In this document: one piece after another, positions 10,861 through 22,717 of the stretch
How positions within the stretch are numbered: position 1 is the first letter of the stretch
Layout: every line of letters starts with the position of its first letter
NCBI GenBank assembly: GCA_029168955.1
Contig: JAPDOI010000889.1
Location: 1 to 64,000, forward strand
Reading direction: 5' to 3'
Origin: Aplectana chamaeleonis
Taxonomy: Eukaryota > Nematoda > Chromadorea > Rhabditida > Cosmocercidae
DNA: 64,000 nucleotides
Program-made: the position numbers and the translations under genes
The notes under the pieces: model-generated
Database searches by the model: none
Seen by the model: only the letters and a program-made list of their open reading frames with translations
What the model was told of the DNA's origin: nothing

Positions 10861-12560
10861 CGAACCGCTCCATTCCTGGTGTCCATTGCTTATTTATTTG
10901 CATGTTAGCTTTGTTGGCCAGTCCTTGCTATGGTATACAATCTCCCATTTGGCTTTGCCCCCAAGAAGAATCGGATACTTTGGTTAGAATTCCGTTATCC
11001 TACAATTGTTCCCGGATCATTCCGAGAACAGACCAGGTCCCACTACAGCATTCGCTTCAGGTAGTTCGCCCAAATACGCGTAGGTACGACACGGATGCTT
11101 CTTTATGTAAAATGATCAAGCAGACTGCTACATTTTAGGTTAAATTTTTTGGTGCCAGAACTGAGAGCCGCTTGGAAGAACACCAGATAGTTTCCCTCGA
11201 AGCTTGTAAACTGATGATTCTACACCACAAGTGTAAGCACGGTCCGATGACAAGTTCTGGGGAAGCTTGGGGCACCACCAATATCTTAGCTATTGAGTGG
11301 CCCTCGGCACCTTTTGGGTGTTGTGCGCAGCATCGCGCAGTAGTCTATAACCGTTTCCTCTTGAGAACTGTGATTCATTCCCGTCACGGTTTGGATTTTC
11401 CCGATTCTTCAGTCGTCGATTTGCGCAATTGCCCATGCGGCACAGGAAGCTGTACACTGCAGGACGTATCCGTCCTGGTGTGGACTCCTTCCACCGAAGA
11501 ATCGTGCTGGTTCATCCCGATAGCAAAAATGCGCGGCCACATCTTAGGTGATATATGGATCAGCCATTCGAAAGAATTCGCTTTATCTTGGAACGACGTT
11601 AGCCCACGCATAAAAGATTGCGGTAACGACCTAATCCTTTCGGACCAAGGATACGCGCTAATAACCATTCAGCGCCTCCCGCGATCAGCCACTCCAGACG
11701 CCGGGGTGGTGACTTCAAACCAATTAGCCGCCCAACTTCTGGCCGTTGAGGGCTCTGTAGGATCTGCGGTATCGGCACTCTTCCACCATACGCTGTCCTC
11801 ACCGTGTGACCGTACTATTTATACTGGCTCTGTCTCTCCAATCCGCTTTGATTTCGCACCCAACCCTCACCCTTCGTGCTCTTTTGGGCAGGCAAAACTT
11901 TGCTGCTTCACACCTGGGACATGACCTCGTTCAAATTCACAGATGCTTCTCTATTTCTCCCTCTCACTATACCTTGCTTCCTTTTAATGGCACGTGTTAT
12001 TCAAAGCCTGCTGTCCGTTTGACTTTTCCTAGTGGCACAGTACCTCACGCCTTTGTCGATCCGCTTACTTTTGTGATCTCAAGGAAAGCTTCTCAGCAAA
12101 TTTGTGAGGCTGTGAAACATTTCTTTTTCCGAGATTCGAACGGCTATTTTAATTTAATACAATTATAGGCTCTCTTGTTTCGTTGCCATTTTCTGACACG
12201 CAGCTTTTGGACCTTCCATACTCCGTTAACTTATCTTCAATTGCCCTCCCTCTCACAATCTTCCACAATCTTGTACTAACAAATCTTAATGAATTGGTTC
12301 AAGATCATACGCTTCATGGGTTGTGGACTTCCGTTGAACAGGATAAGTTGATCAAATCCTTTGGGCACGGACTAGATGATTCTCTAGATACGCCTTCCTC
12401 CTCCGATTCGCAATCTTTCTCTCTATTGTCTTGGATAATGGGTAATTGGTCACCGTATAACATCTGGATTACGGTCTGTTGTTTAATAGTTTCTCTTAGC
12501 ATTGTCAAATCGGTAGCCATTATCTATTTAAATATAAATTATCCGGGTTGTTTGCCCTGT
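10861..12560 (+). pseudogene. Env-like membrane glycoprotein segment of the gypsy-type element (decayed)
   Basis: The segment opens with a hydrophobic signal-like stretch (LFICMLALLASPCYG, about 10,890-10,935). A Cys-rich, probably extracellular region follows, with many paired cysteines (FGCC, NCPCGTGSC) and N-glycosylation sites (YNCS, NGTC). It ends in one strong transmembrane helix (IWITVCCLIVSLSIV, about 12,465-12,510) and a short tail with GCLPCF. The layout of signal, ectodomain, TM and tail is that of a class-I-type envelope glycoprotein. Frame breaks are a TAG at 11,136 and frameshifts near 11,920 and 12,170. Position is unusual: after the zinc knuckle and before the protease, largely in one frame with both. 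I infer function from architecture; I have not matched it to a named env family. Confidence 0.6.
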
Positions 12561-13490
12561 TTTCGAAACCTGTATCGTTCTACACAGAACAACGTGCTTG
12601 AATATCCACGGATACCGAATGTCACCACCTCTACCCCGCTGATTTCCCGTCCCGAAAATATCGAATTATCGCGCGTTCAGATTGACGCAATTAATTCGTG
12701 GCCACCTCGCGCCTCCCTCAGCCCTGTTAATGTTCTGGCTATAGCTAGTAATAAACAGCGATTTTTCGTAGCTCAAATTCCGATTCGGGTTAATGACATT
12801 CACCTGCTAGCTTTGATAGATACTGGGGCCTCCATAACCCTAACGAGTTATGCTACAGCGTCCTTACTCGGTGTTTTCAACTTCGCGGATACCGACATAC
12901 CCTCTGCTATAGGAATGACAGGTATTCCTGTCAAACTCGTTGGCCGCGCATTGGTACGTATCCAAATTGCGGATTTATATTTCGATCATTCTGTGTATTT
13001 CACCGAATCTCCTTGTATACCAGATGACGTTGAATCCTATAACATAATTTTGGGAAACGATTTTTTAGCCAGACTCCCCCCATGGGCAATCAATTACGGC
13101 TCAAGAATGTTTTCAGTCGCGGACCAACAGGTGCGAATTTTGTGTTACACACCATTGGATAATCAGCCGGCTTCTGAAGAGCCAATCGTTAGGGTCGCTG
13201 AAACTACCGTACTCCCACCGGGAGCGGAGTCCTTTGTCCCTTGCCACGCGGACGCAACCCCGGGTACGGTACTGATGTTGTCAACACAGTGCGATCGCTT
13301 GCTAGACAAGTCGTTACTAATTACTCCAGCATTAATAAATGCAGGCCCTACTAAGGTGCTCATCTCTAACCCGTCCCCTCGCCCTGAAACCGTTTATAGA
13401 GATCAAAGAATATCAACGGCAGTGAGACTTCATGAATCATTGGAAGGAATCCTTTCGGTTCACTCTTATCCTTCCTAGCCCAACGGCTAC
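12561..13490 (+). pseudogene. Retropepsin-like protease and linker of the gypsy-type element
   Basis: An aspartic protease domain with the active-site motif LALIDTGAS at about 12,810-12,835, a flap-like region, and the second conserved hydrophobic-G block YNIILGNDFL at about 13,040-13,070. It follows the env-like tail in the same frame and leads toward the reverse transcriptase. The frame closes at 13,476-13,478, and the reading continues in another frame until about 13,565. In the intact element it would cleave the Gag-Pol polyprotein. The copy is not translatable end to end. Confidence 0.8.
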
Positions 13491-13564
13491 GGAGACAACT
13501 CCGTTTGTTAAGGCCGCTTGCCTTGTTCCCGCAACTGATACACCTTCGTTTTCAATTGATTCTT

Positions 13565-14412
13565 GAACTCGAAACTCTCTACTGATGAACGTAATCAGCT
13601 AACTTCACTATTTAATGAATTCCGAGATAGAATTTCTTCCGGCTCCTACGATTTAGGTTCTTATGAAGATTCGGAAATTGTTATTAAAACTACGACCGAA
13701 ATTCCTCCTTCACGCTTCCTCCCTGCACGGATCCCAGTAAAATTTCAGAAAGAACTGGAAGAACACATTCAAAAGCTTTTACGGGCTGCCGTATAGTCGA
13801 CAGTGACACTCCCTGGGTACATAACACGGTATTGGTAAAGAAAAAAGACGGCTCGCTAAGAGTATGTCTAGATTTTAGACCTCTCAATGAAATTACGGTT
13901 CCAGACCACTACCCCCTACCTCGTATTGAGGACATCCTAACCAAAGTCGCGGGTAATGCATATTACACCACTATAGATCTGGCATTAGGGTATATGTAAC
14001 TACTTTTGGCCCCGGATAGCCAGTACAAATGCGGTTGGGCCACGCACAAAGGAATATACCAGTTTGTGTACCTCCCTTTCGGACTCAGAAATGCTGGAGC
14101 TTATTTTTCGCGGGCAATGTCACGTATTTTAGCCGGTTTAGAAGACAATTGTCTTGCTTATCTCGACGACATTATAGTGTTTGACAAAGACTTCAATAGT
14201 CATCTAGGATCACTACGCAAAGTTTTCCATAGATTTCGCATTTATAATATCAAAGCCTCAGGTAAAAAGCTCACGGAGATAGCCAGGCCTACAATCACCT
14301 TTTTTGGTCACGAAATCACCGCGAACGGCTACTGCCCAGCAAAACGCAACCTCGAGGCTATTCAGGGCTTTCCAACGCCAACAACAATCAAAGAGGTCAA
14401 AGGCTTCGTAGG
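13565..14412 (+). pseudogene. Ty3/gypsy reverse transcriptase, truncated
   Basis: The RT fingers and palm are recognisable across two frames: VHNTVLVKKKDGSLRVCLDF, then PLPRIEDIL, YYTTIDLALGY, the FGLRNAGAYF block, and the catalytic YLDDII at about 14,159-14,176. A frame change occurs at about 13,793 and a TAA at about 13,999. The sequence reads as RT up to IKEVKGFVG, the usual start of the connection region, then switches abruptly at about 14,412. RNase H and integrase are absent. It would copy the element RNA if intact; here it is dead. Confidence 0.9.
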
Positions 14413-14730
14413 GAACAACATAGCCGCCTGCAGCAAAGACTCCAAACCGTTGGCATCGAAATCACCACGGTCGACTCCGTCCAAGGCCGCGAGAATGAGG
14501 TAGTTATTCTTTTAACAACTCGAACTAACGTTACCGTTGATTCAGTTGCGTTCTTCGATGACTACCGCCGCCTCAACGTCGCCCTTTCGCGTTGCCGCCA
14601 TGGACAAATCGTGCTGAGGAATGTCGCCACACTGGAGATCGCACCCGTATGGAACGAAATCGTCACTTGGGCAAGGTCGATCAACGCGATTATCACGCCT
14701 CAAACGCTGGAAAGTTTGTTTGATGACTGA
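14413..14730 (+). pseudogene. SF1 (UPF1-like) helicase C-terminal fragment
   Basis: About 105 residues in a frame different from the RT end with motifs V and VI of a superfamily-1 UPF1/NAM7-type helicase. ITTVDSVQGRENEVVILLTT is the TVDSFQG-type motif V, and DYRRLNVALSRCRHGQIVL is the NVALSRA-type motif VI. The frame ends naturally at TGA 14,728-14,730. No start codon and no helicase motifs I-IV are present, so it is a 3' gene fragment. It begins exactly where gypsy RT homology stops, which implies a recombinational or template-switch junction. Whether it is a host-gene piece or part of a helicase-bearing transposon cannot be told from this length. Confidence 0.75.
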
Positions 14731-14806
14731 TTTCGCCATACCTGGGTGAGCAGATTTTTCTTTTTTTAGGAAAGTCCGGGTCAGACTTTTTGGTAAAGTG
14801 GGGAGG

Positions 14807-15433
14807 TGTAAGGGTAGATCTTTGCTGGACTGTAAAATTGGTATTGAGCTGAGTCATTTAGAGGCATGCCGTCTTTGCCGTCGTCCGCATCGAAGCCTGC
14901 GAAGAGAGAGAGGCCATCAACGTCCCGCAAGCCGGCCGGCGGTTCGTGGGCTCTGCCTCCTGCCAACCCACCTCGTCCGTACCTCCAGACTCTGCGACTC
15001 CAGGCCGATTCGCGATTCGGTTGTTATAATCGCTGACTCGGACAAACTAGTCTAGTTTGTATTCGTGTTGCATGCTGTGATTATTCGTGGGGCGCACCTT
15101 CCACTGGGCGACGCTTACTGTGTAAGGGTAGATCTTTTTTGGACTGTAAGATTGGTATTAAGCTGAGTCATTCAGAGGCGTGCCGTCGTCGCCGTCGTCC
15201 GCATCGAAGCCTGCGAAGAGAGAGAAGCCATAAACGTCCCACGAGCCGGCCGGCGGTTCGTGGGCTCTGCCTCCTGCCAACCCACCTCGTCCGTACCTCC
15301 AGACTCTGCGACTCCAGGCCGATTCGCGATTCGGTTGTTATAATCGCTGATTGGGATAAACTAGTCTAGTTTGTATTCGTGTTGCATGCTATGATTATTC
15401 GTGGGGCGCACCTTCTACTGGGCGACGCTTACT
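14807..15433. repeat. Two tandem 314-bp units
   Basis: Unit 1 (14,807-15,120) and unit 2 (15,121-15,433) start TGTAAGGGTAGATCTTT and end GGGCGACGCTTACT. They differ at only about a dozen positions. Each contains the small palindrome ACAAACTAGTCTAGTTTGT (ACTAGTCTAGT core). No coding evidence; small frames inside both units are mirrored because the units are duplicates. I cannot identify the unit. Confidence 0.9.
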
Positions 15434-15645
15434 AGTCTCATTCAAGTGAAACCACTTTTAGTGTGCATTTCTTATGTTACTGCTCTAACTTCTTATTTAC
15501 TGGCGTCTTAATTCGATATTCCTCTATTTATTTCAGGTGATTTGCACTGGGAAGCCGTTTCGCTATATACTTATTGATGCCCAACTGAGCATTCTCAGAG
15601 GTTTTTCTAAAATCTGTCGCTTACGAACTTACTTTTTTTGCTCAA
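15431..15645 (+). repeat. Dispersed repeat with acceptor-like TTTCAG
   Basis: Two blocks recur elsewhere in inverted orientation. 15,434-15,512 matches 62,671-62,752 (shared core AAGAAATGCACACTAAAAGT). 15,525-15,640 matches 54,940-55,215 (shared core ATTTCAGGTGATTTGCACTG), with a middle segment absent here. Class unknown. Confidence 0.75.
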
Positions 15646-16674
15646 TATTCGAAAAAACAATAAACATTGATTTCGCAATATTTTTTTATTTACCAAGAGA
15701 ACTGGAAATGCCATGTATTCTACTGTCCTTGTCCTTGAATAAAATCCATTGAGGAAGACGGAATGCTTAACTTTATTCGATAAATTTTCTCAGTCGATGG
15801 TAATTTTGGTTTCATTCTTGCATACGAACAGTTTTTATCGAAGAAGTTTCAGGTTTGCCGAGCAGATCTGCAGCCAGATGTTGAAACGGTGAGGTCCTTT
15901 ACATGGGATTGGCACCTTTTCCTGACAGAATTGCCTTAAATATCACTTTAGGAACTTCTGCAACTTTAATGCGATACGAGTTTTCGAAATGCGTCTACTG
16001 CGGATGTAGCCGCTACTCTCCTAAAAAAAACGTTTCGCGTGCCATCAACTAATACTGCTTTTATACAAGTGTGAGTTTTTTAATGAGTAGCTGCTTGAAA
16101 CATTTATGACTTTCAGCTATATGATTATCGTTAATAAGTGCGTCAATGTATTTTTTCCAGAAGGAGACGCACCAATCTGACAACAACTGGAGGAAACAGA
16201 AGCCATTTGAACCGTATTTGAGTAATAAAACTTCGCAATGTGTTTTGTAGCTTTGAATGTGTAGGATATACACCTTCATAGATATTGTCAGTTGTTTTTA
16301 CATTATCCACTGCTGGGGGCAGGGTACGGCGCGGGGTGTGGATATCCACAAGGGGGTGAGCAGTTTTGGGCTGAAGGGGGTCTGAGCTCCGCCGGGACAC
16401 CAAATGGACAATACTGAATGGGGGGTATACACTGTTCAAATTCAATTTTTTTATACGAAGAATTCGATCATACTACTCTTCTTCAAATCTTATAACAACA
16501 AAAAACTGACCAAATAACGCTCCTGGGGGTGTCTGAGAAAACTGCCAAAATTTTGCGCCTGGGGGGGTCTGAGCAAAATTGGCCTTGTCCATACCTCGTC
16601 CCGTACCCTGGCTGGCGGGGGGGGAGCTTGATCGAACTGGTGAACGTAACACAGCCACTTGAACATATAATGTA
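15646..16674. other. No gene recognised
   Basis: AT-rich noncoding sequence to 16.28 kb. Then a G-rich tract (16,305-16,625) carries two or three degenerate copies of a GGGGGTCTGAG-containing block (at about 16,375, 16,530 and 16,560). Nothing else stands out. Confidence 0.5.
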
Positions 16675-16683
16675 ATAATCACT

Positions 16684-16965
16684 AGAGTGGGGATCGAATA
16701 TTCGAGTTCGAATAAATATTCGAATTTTTCGAACGAATTTTTATTCGAACATTCGAATATTCGAAAAGTGTGAATATTCGAACATTCGAATATTCGAAAA
16801 GTGTGAATATTCGAACATTATTCGAATTCGACTATTCGCAAAAGGTGAAAATTCAAACATTATTCGAATTCGACTATTCGGAAAAGGTGAATATTCGAAC
16901 ATTATTTAAATTCGATTATTCGCAGATGTGAATATTCGAACGTTATTCGAATTTGAAAACCCGAG
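16684..16965. repeat. AT-rich ATTCGAA minisatellite (left subterminal)
   Basis: Units of about 42 bp (GTGAATATTCGAACATTATT then CGAATTCGACTATTCGCAAAAG), preceded by shorter 31-bp versions. They lie directly inside the left hAT-like end. Confidence 0.9.
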
Positions 16966-17344
16966 CTGATTTAACAAAAATTATGAAAATCAGCTCTAAT
17001 ATATGAAGGAATCGACATACCTTTCAAGACTGTATTCATTTTCTTCACTACTCCATTGTTCCATTTTTCCGAACGCAAGAGCTAAATTTTCCCCCACACC
17101 GCCTGATGAGGCTACTAGGGCGGTTCTAATGGTGGAGCCACATGGCAATAAAACTTGGCCACGCCCATTTTTTCATGCCGCCGCGCAATGATAGCATCAA
17201 CCATAGCTTCGTTGGGTGGAGCCATGTAGTCCACCAACCTTCACCCCTGGGCAGGTGAAGTGGGGAACCTTCACCATTGGGAGAACCGGCGAAAACCAGT
17301 GAAACGCCCCGAAAAAAAGAATGAAAGTGACCCAACACTCATGC

Positions 17345-17905
17345 AAGTCATTTTCAAGATTGAGTGGGTGTCACAGCCGGTTTTTCGTCCATAACTTTTT
17401 TGTGCTTAGAGATAGACCTTTGGTGAAAGTTGTTCTCGGTATTCACATACAATTCTGCAATGAAAAACGCTTTCAGTTTTGAAAAATAAGTTCTCCTTCC
17501 AGCCGAATTCAGTCTATAAAGTGCTTTTTTTTAGCCTGAAAGTATTTGTTTTTCGTTCATAACTTTTTTGTGCTTGGAGAGACCTTTGGTGAATCTTGTT
17601 TTCAAGATCTCGACGGAATTCTGCGTCAACTTGTGCTTCCAGTTTGGAAAAGTATTTTCTCGATCCTTCAGCCAAATCCATTTTACGAAGCACCGGTTTT
17701 CCGCCTATAACTCTTTAACCTTTGGAGATAGGGCTTTGGTGAACGTCGTTTTTGAAATCTACGTAAAATTCTGCGTCGAATGACATATCGGGTTCCTAAC
17801 TTTGCTTGCTTCATAAGCCAGCCAGGTCGGTGGAGCCGAGCCCCGTTGTTGGCTCCGGCAGAACTCTTCGTCTCTCATTTAAACCATAGAGGCGAGAGCA
17901 CCTAT
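17345..17905 (+). repeat. Degenerate tandem repeat of about 160 bp, left inverted arm
   Basis: Three diverged copies start at about 17,384, 17,560 and 17,700, each with a CATAACTTTTTTGTGCTT-like start and a CTTTGGTGAA block. The same sequence lies inverted at 42,140-42,600, which supports these as arms of the large composite element. Short reading frames here are not conserved between copies. Confidence 0.75.
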
Positions 17906-18067
17906 GGAGACAGCCAGGAAATGCCTGCTTTTCGCGTGATAGACGAGAAATGGTTGGGAAGTAGATGGTTGCGGCGAAATGGCCGAGAAATAGCCGCCAA
18001 ATGAAACTCGCCACGTAAGGGCCGCCAAATAATGCTCTCCAAGGGGTGCATGCTCGGCATGGATCCA

Positions 18068-18177
18068 GAAGAGACTTTACGTTCCCCATTGGAGGTTGGC
18101 GCAAACTCGGTGCGTCTATGTTTTAGCATATGGCACCGAGTTTGCGCCAACCTTCAACAGTGAACGCGAAGTCTCTT
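18068..18177. repeat. Inverted repeat / hairpin
   Basis: GGTTGGCGCAAACTCGGTGC (18,094-18,113) and its perfect reverse complement (18,133-18,152) form a 20-bp stem. Imperfect pairing extends to GAGACTT...AAGTCTC, giving arms of about 43 bp. Confidence 0.85.
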
Positions 18178-20595
18178 CCCAAGCCACGCCGACATTATAT
18201 GTACAGGACGCATTCCTGGAGCATAATTTATATGTTTACACCTCTGTCGGTTAAACTACCCAAGTTCAAGTTTGCGGTACTCGGACCCTGCCTAGCACCA
18301 GGAGGCTCCGCCCAACCTATGGAAGTTCTGGTGGCTGCTCGGCGAGCAGGTGAAGGCCGCGTCGCTTGTCGGTGTTCCTGTCACCTCTTGGTTATTTCTC
18401 GGTCATTGCTCGGCTACTTCTCGGCTATTTCGTTAACAACAGGATTTCAGCCGCGGAATATCTGAAAAACAACCAAGACGTATCCGAGAAGTAGCACATC
18501 AGGAACCCCCGTCGAGTCTGGTGAGCTCTTTCTAAAAAATTTTATGTTTTCTGGCCGTTTTGGCCTTTCTGTTTTCTGAAAACTTTTGAAAAATTTCCGC
18601 ACATCCCTGCTCCCCAAGCATCCTAGTCGTCGTGAAGGCAGCGTATGAATGCTCAATTACGCTTGATGGCAAATCATAGTATGACTTCGCCGGGATGGGG
18701 ATGCTCTGGAATACATTAGGAGAAGGCTGAGAGATCAAAATTTGCAAATAGTATCGGCTGTACTAATTGCTTTACAAATGGAGGTTTTCTAGAAACCATT
18801 TTGACATTCCTGTTGCCTATAGAAGCCTAGCCATTCAAAATCTAAGAAAAAAGTTTTTTCCTATGCTGCGTTCCTACCCTACTTACGAGCCTCGAGGAGT
18901 GTCAGTGCTGTATCGACAGACATGTCTTCCTATACCTATCTAGGGTTAAGAGGCGAAACAGGTCTTCCATGCTCCTTTTTTCAACAATTTCCGGTTTTTC
19001 AGATTTTTTTTCGCGACTTCAACATGGAACTTTGGACAAACTATTGCTGGGGTAGCCGCGAAAGAGATGGCTGCGGACACCTCAGCAGCCTGCGCTGCGT
19101 CTTGTGTGCCCACGAGAAATGTGGTGATCGACTCACGCACGCGACAGGCGCGCGGGCTGCTGACTGGTCTGCAGCTATCCCTTTCGCCGATACACCCACC
19201 ATAGCTACACATCGTTTTATATATGCACCGCAATTGCGCAAACGTAAAATTACGCCGGTTAGAGCGTGACCACAGTGCTAGGGCAATCCGTTCCCACTGT
19301 ATTTTGTGTTCTTCAAGGAACTAGGAATCGTTCTGTGAAAACTTCCGCTTTCTCCTTTATTTCTGTCTTTTGAGTCGAAGTACTGGGAGGTTTTTCACTT
19401 GGAATTCTCTGAGAATGTAACCCTTTGTCACTGCTGGAGAAATCCACTCTTTGCTCTATCATCTGTATTCGAAATAGAATTATCCATTGCACGTTGATGC
19501 TACTCCATTACTTAGGCTGCTGTGGATACAGAGGATACGAGTAAATGGGTCCAAAATCTGTTTGAGGGAGAAAGGCTGCTCATGCAGTCGGCGTGTGTGT
19601 TGAGCGGCCGCCTAGCAGGAATTTTTTCAGTAGTCTTACTCTGTCAGCTGTGAACAGCTAACTGAGCTCTTGTTTGCCTTATAGATAAAATCTCGTTGAT
19701 AAATTGAGATTAATGATTATTTGTGATTGTTTGACACGAACGGGTGACATCGCGTTGCAGTTGGAAGACAAGAATTTGTTTGGTGATCAAGATCTAGCAC
19801 GCGCGCATGTCGACCGGGTGGCCTTTCCCATTTGGGAAGACTTTATATTTTGACTCAGCCCATGTTGCGAAGAAAGTTAGAATATGCTTCACGAGAATGG
19901 TTAGTAGTAGAGTTGCATAGGTGCACTCTAAGGCTACAATATTTCGTGTCCGTGAAAGCTAACCCAACACAAACTACGTACGCTCGATGAACGGAGATGA
20001 CGATTTTCTTATTAGTGATTTTCAGGCTTTTCTAACGGAGCGGCAAATCATCACCTCTTGGGACAGCGACGAAGCATTTGAGATTTTTATGATCGTTTCA
20101 GAAGCTCCATTCGTGTTTGCGTTTTTTCATAAATTTATGCGTTCCTGATGTGTTTGTTTCATGAAGCATGAGAAAATTATAGGGAAAAGTTAAGGATTTT
20201 ACTACGGTCCGAAATTTCACACCGGCATGCACAGTACGTATACTACCTAGACTCTGGTTCATTGAAATTGTAAAGCCCCTTTCATGGTTTTTTTACCATC
20301 CGACGTCGGACATCGTATTCCGCCGCACCTCATCCGACCGCAGTGCGAAGCAAGTTGCGGTGAGCAACCGTCATTCCCGACCGTTGAGTGGAATGCAACA
20401 CCAGTGGCCCGGACAGCAACAGAAGCCGACTTGAAGATTGGGAACACGAGCCAAACTGTCAGGCGACTAGGGGCCGAGAATCGCCAGAGTAGCTCGCAGA
20501 CGACGGTAATGCAATTCTGAATACTTTATTTGAAAATGAAAATTTATTGACTGAGAATTTGAGTATAATTCTGTTTGTCCATACCGCGTGAAAAT
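18178..20595. other. No gene recognised
   Basis: About 2.4 kb of unassigned sequence inside the composite element. Frames reach only about 115 residues, lack recognisable motifs and overlap on opposite strands. No transposase signature found. Confidence 0.5.
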
Positions 20596-20603
20596 GTTGC
20601 AAG

Positions 20604-22709
20604 CAGGACTGGGCACACGTCCCGGCATGGCGATTCTGAATATGCACCCCCCTTAGCTCGGTAATTTTTAGGCACCCCCTTATGGGAAATCGAAATCGGC
20701 TGTTTTCCGAATAGTTGGACAGCCATGATCTTGACTTCCTGATTTTGATAAACAAGAATATAAAAAAACATTGAGTAGAGAAAATTCCGAAAATGGCAAC
20801 AAAAAAGATAGTGTAATTTCTGAACTTCAAAACAACCCCATGAGGAAAATTTGTTAGTAAGACGGTAAGTTATGACAAAAGATAAAACATTTTTCAATAC
20901 AAAACAATTGATCAATTACCAACAACAGAACTACTACTACTGCGATAATTAATGTTTCCTGTCAAATGTTTTCATAAACCTATGAAGGATTAGTTAATCT
21001 GTGTTTGATTGTTCTGATGTGGAAATCAGAACTATTTTGTGTTGTGGAACAATGTTAGGAATCATGTGATTCGTAGGGAGTAGAAAACCCGAATTTCACC
21101 CTCCTAGAATGCCGCAATCTCTTAAAAAATCGGCTTGCCGTGCGATATGGTGTTTGTACGCAGCTACACAGAGCACACGGGAATGGACGCGCACACAATA
21201 TTAATAAAAAATGTATTTTGTTACAGAACGGGGAGGAGAAAAGGATTGAAACTGAAGGAAATTGAAGATGGTAAAGGTAGTCTATTCTGGATGTACCCAC
21301 TTTAGAAATTTAATGTAAATAATCAAAGTTAGAGCGGGTGTAAATATTTAGCCGTGACAAGGTTCATTCAAACGAACCTAGTTGATCAAAACTGGCATTA
21401 AACTGAGAGCAAAGGATATTGTGAGAAAGAGGAGAATCTGTAAAACATTTGAGCATCAATGGGACCGGTTTTTAATGTGATTTAAGGACCTTAAATCTCG
21501 TCCCGGTTTTACCCCGAAAACCGGGACAAAACCGGGACGAGTTTTAAGGTCCTTAAATCACATTGAATATTAAACCTATTCCCATTAAAATGTTTGCCGG
21601 ATTCTCCTCTTTCTCGCAATCCTCTTAGTTCTCACGTTTATGGGTGTTTTTAATCAACTAGGTTCCATTGAATGAACCTTATCATGTTCAAAAAATTCAC
21701 TCCGCTCCAACATAGTTTGTTTACATTAAATTTCTATAATGGATACATTGAAAGTTTCCTATTTCTGCCTCCCTCATTTACTCCAGTTTCAATCATTTTC
21801 TCCGCCCCGTTCTTTAATAAAATACATTTTTTAATTAATATTGCGTGCGCGTTGTGTAGCTGCGGACAAACACCATATCGCACGGCTAGCCTAGTCTATG
21901 AGAGATTGCGGCATTCAAGGTGGATAAAACTCGGGTTTTTATGTACAGGGCACTTCTCAATGAGGAGGACACGGTCATTCGCCTCTTTCATAGTAACTTG
22001 CAGTCTTCAAATTTTACAGTTTGCTCTCTTCATAAGTCACATTCTCATGAATAAAAATCTATTGACTAGTTGTGATGCTGACTGTGCTATCTGTACTTTT
22101 AAACTGTCGAAATAAATCCTAGCCTGCTCGGATGAGTCCGGGCGGAGTAAGCAGCGGAGCGGTCGGTCATGGCAAAGTATAACATTGATAAGAAGATTTT
22201 TACATGTTAAGCCCGACAAGCCTTGCTTCGACCGGCTCAAAATGAGCGACCTAGGCTATACATCAGTTCGCTAATCTTTTTTTGAACTTGAATGATAGTT
22301 TCCCTGGGCTCTCTTAGTATCTTTGCCTCGAATCGGTAGCCACCCGCGTAATCCATGAACGTTGCACCAAAGAAACATGACACCACATCAATCCTTACTT
22401 GCTACAAGATAACGGAGTAGTGTCCACTCCTTCACCGAAACAAACTTTGACATCAACTATGAATTATTGCAAACACAACCTGCATCTCTATCAATAATTT
22501 GAATTCTTTTAGTGTTCGACACAAAAATCGGGGGGAGAAGATATGACAAATCAGAATAATAGTGCGTATTATTTGTTTCCTGAAATTCGACAGAAAATGT
22601 AACTACTTCGTTCTTTTTTTTGGTGCTCGGTTTAGGCACCCCCCTTTGCCCTCTCTGCAACGTCTAATATGCACCCCCTAAGCATAACCGGGACGCGTGC
22701 CCAGCCCTG
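20604..22709. mobile_element. Non-autonomous hAT-like foldback element
   Basis: The left end CAGGACTGGGCACACGTCCC (20,604) and right end GGGACGCGTGCCCAGCCCTG (ending 22,709) are inverted repeats with two differences. They are flanked by the perfect 8-bp duplication GTTGCAAG (20,596-20,603 and 22,710-22,717), matching nTnnnnAn. CAG-starting ends plus this target pattern are diagnostic of hAT. Further in, both ends share TTAGGCACCCCCTT-like and ATATGCACCCCC-like blocks. No transposase ORF. Confidence 0.9.
21060..21960. repeat. Long imperfect palindrome inside the hAT-like element
   Basis: Arms of about 450 bp meet near 21,515. The inner part (AAGGACCTTAAA...CGTCCCGGTTTT and its reverse complement) is almost perfect; the outer part has many small indels. 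Examples of paired outer blocks are GTGCGATATGGTGTTTGTAC at about 21,140 against its complement near 21,870. The paired frames at 21.05-21.3 and 21.67-22.1 kb are mirror artefacts. Confidence 0.88.
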
Positions 22710-22717
22710 GTTGCAAG

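Noticed and set aside
22120..22160. CGGATGAGTCCGGGCGGAG looked like a hammerhead core
   Set aside because: It lacks CTGATGA and has no GAAA after stem II.
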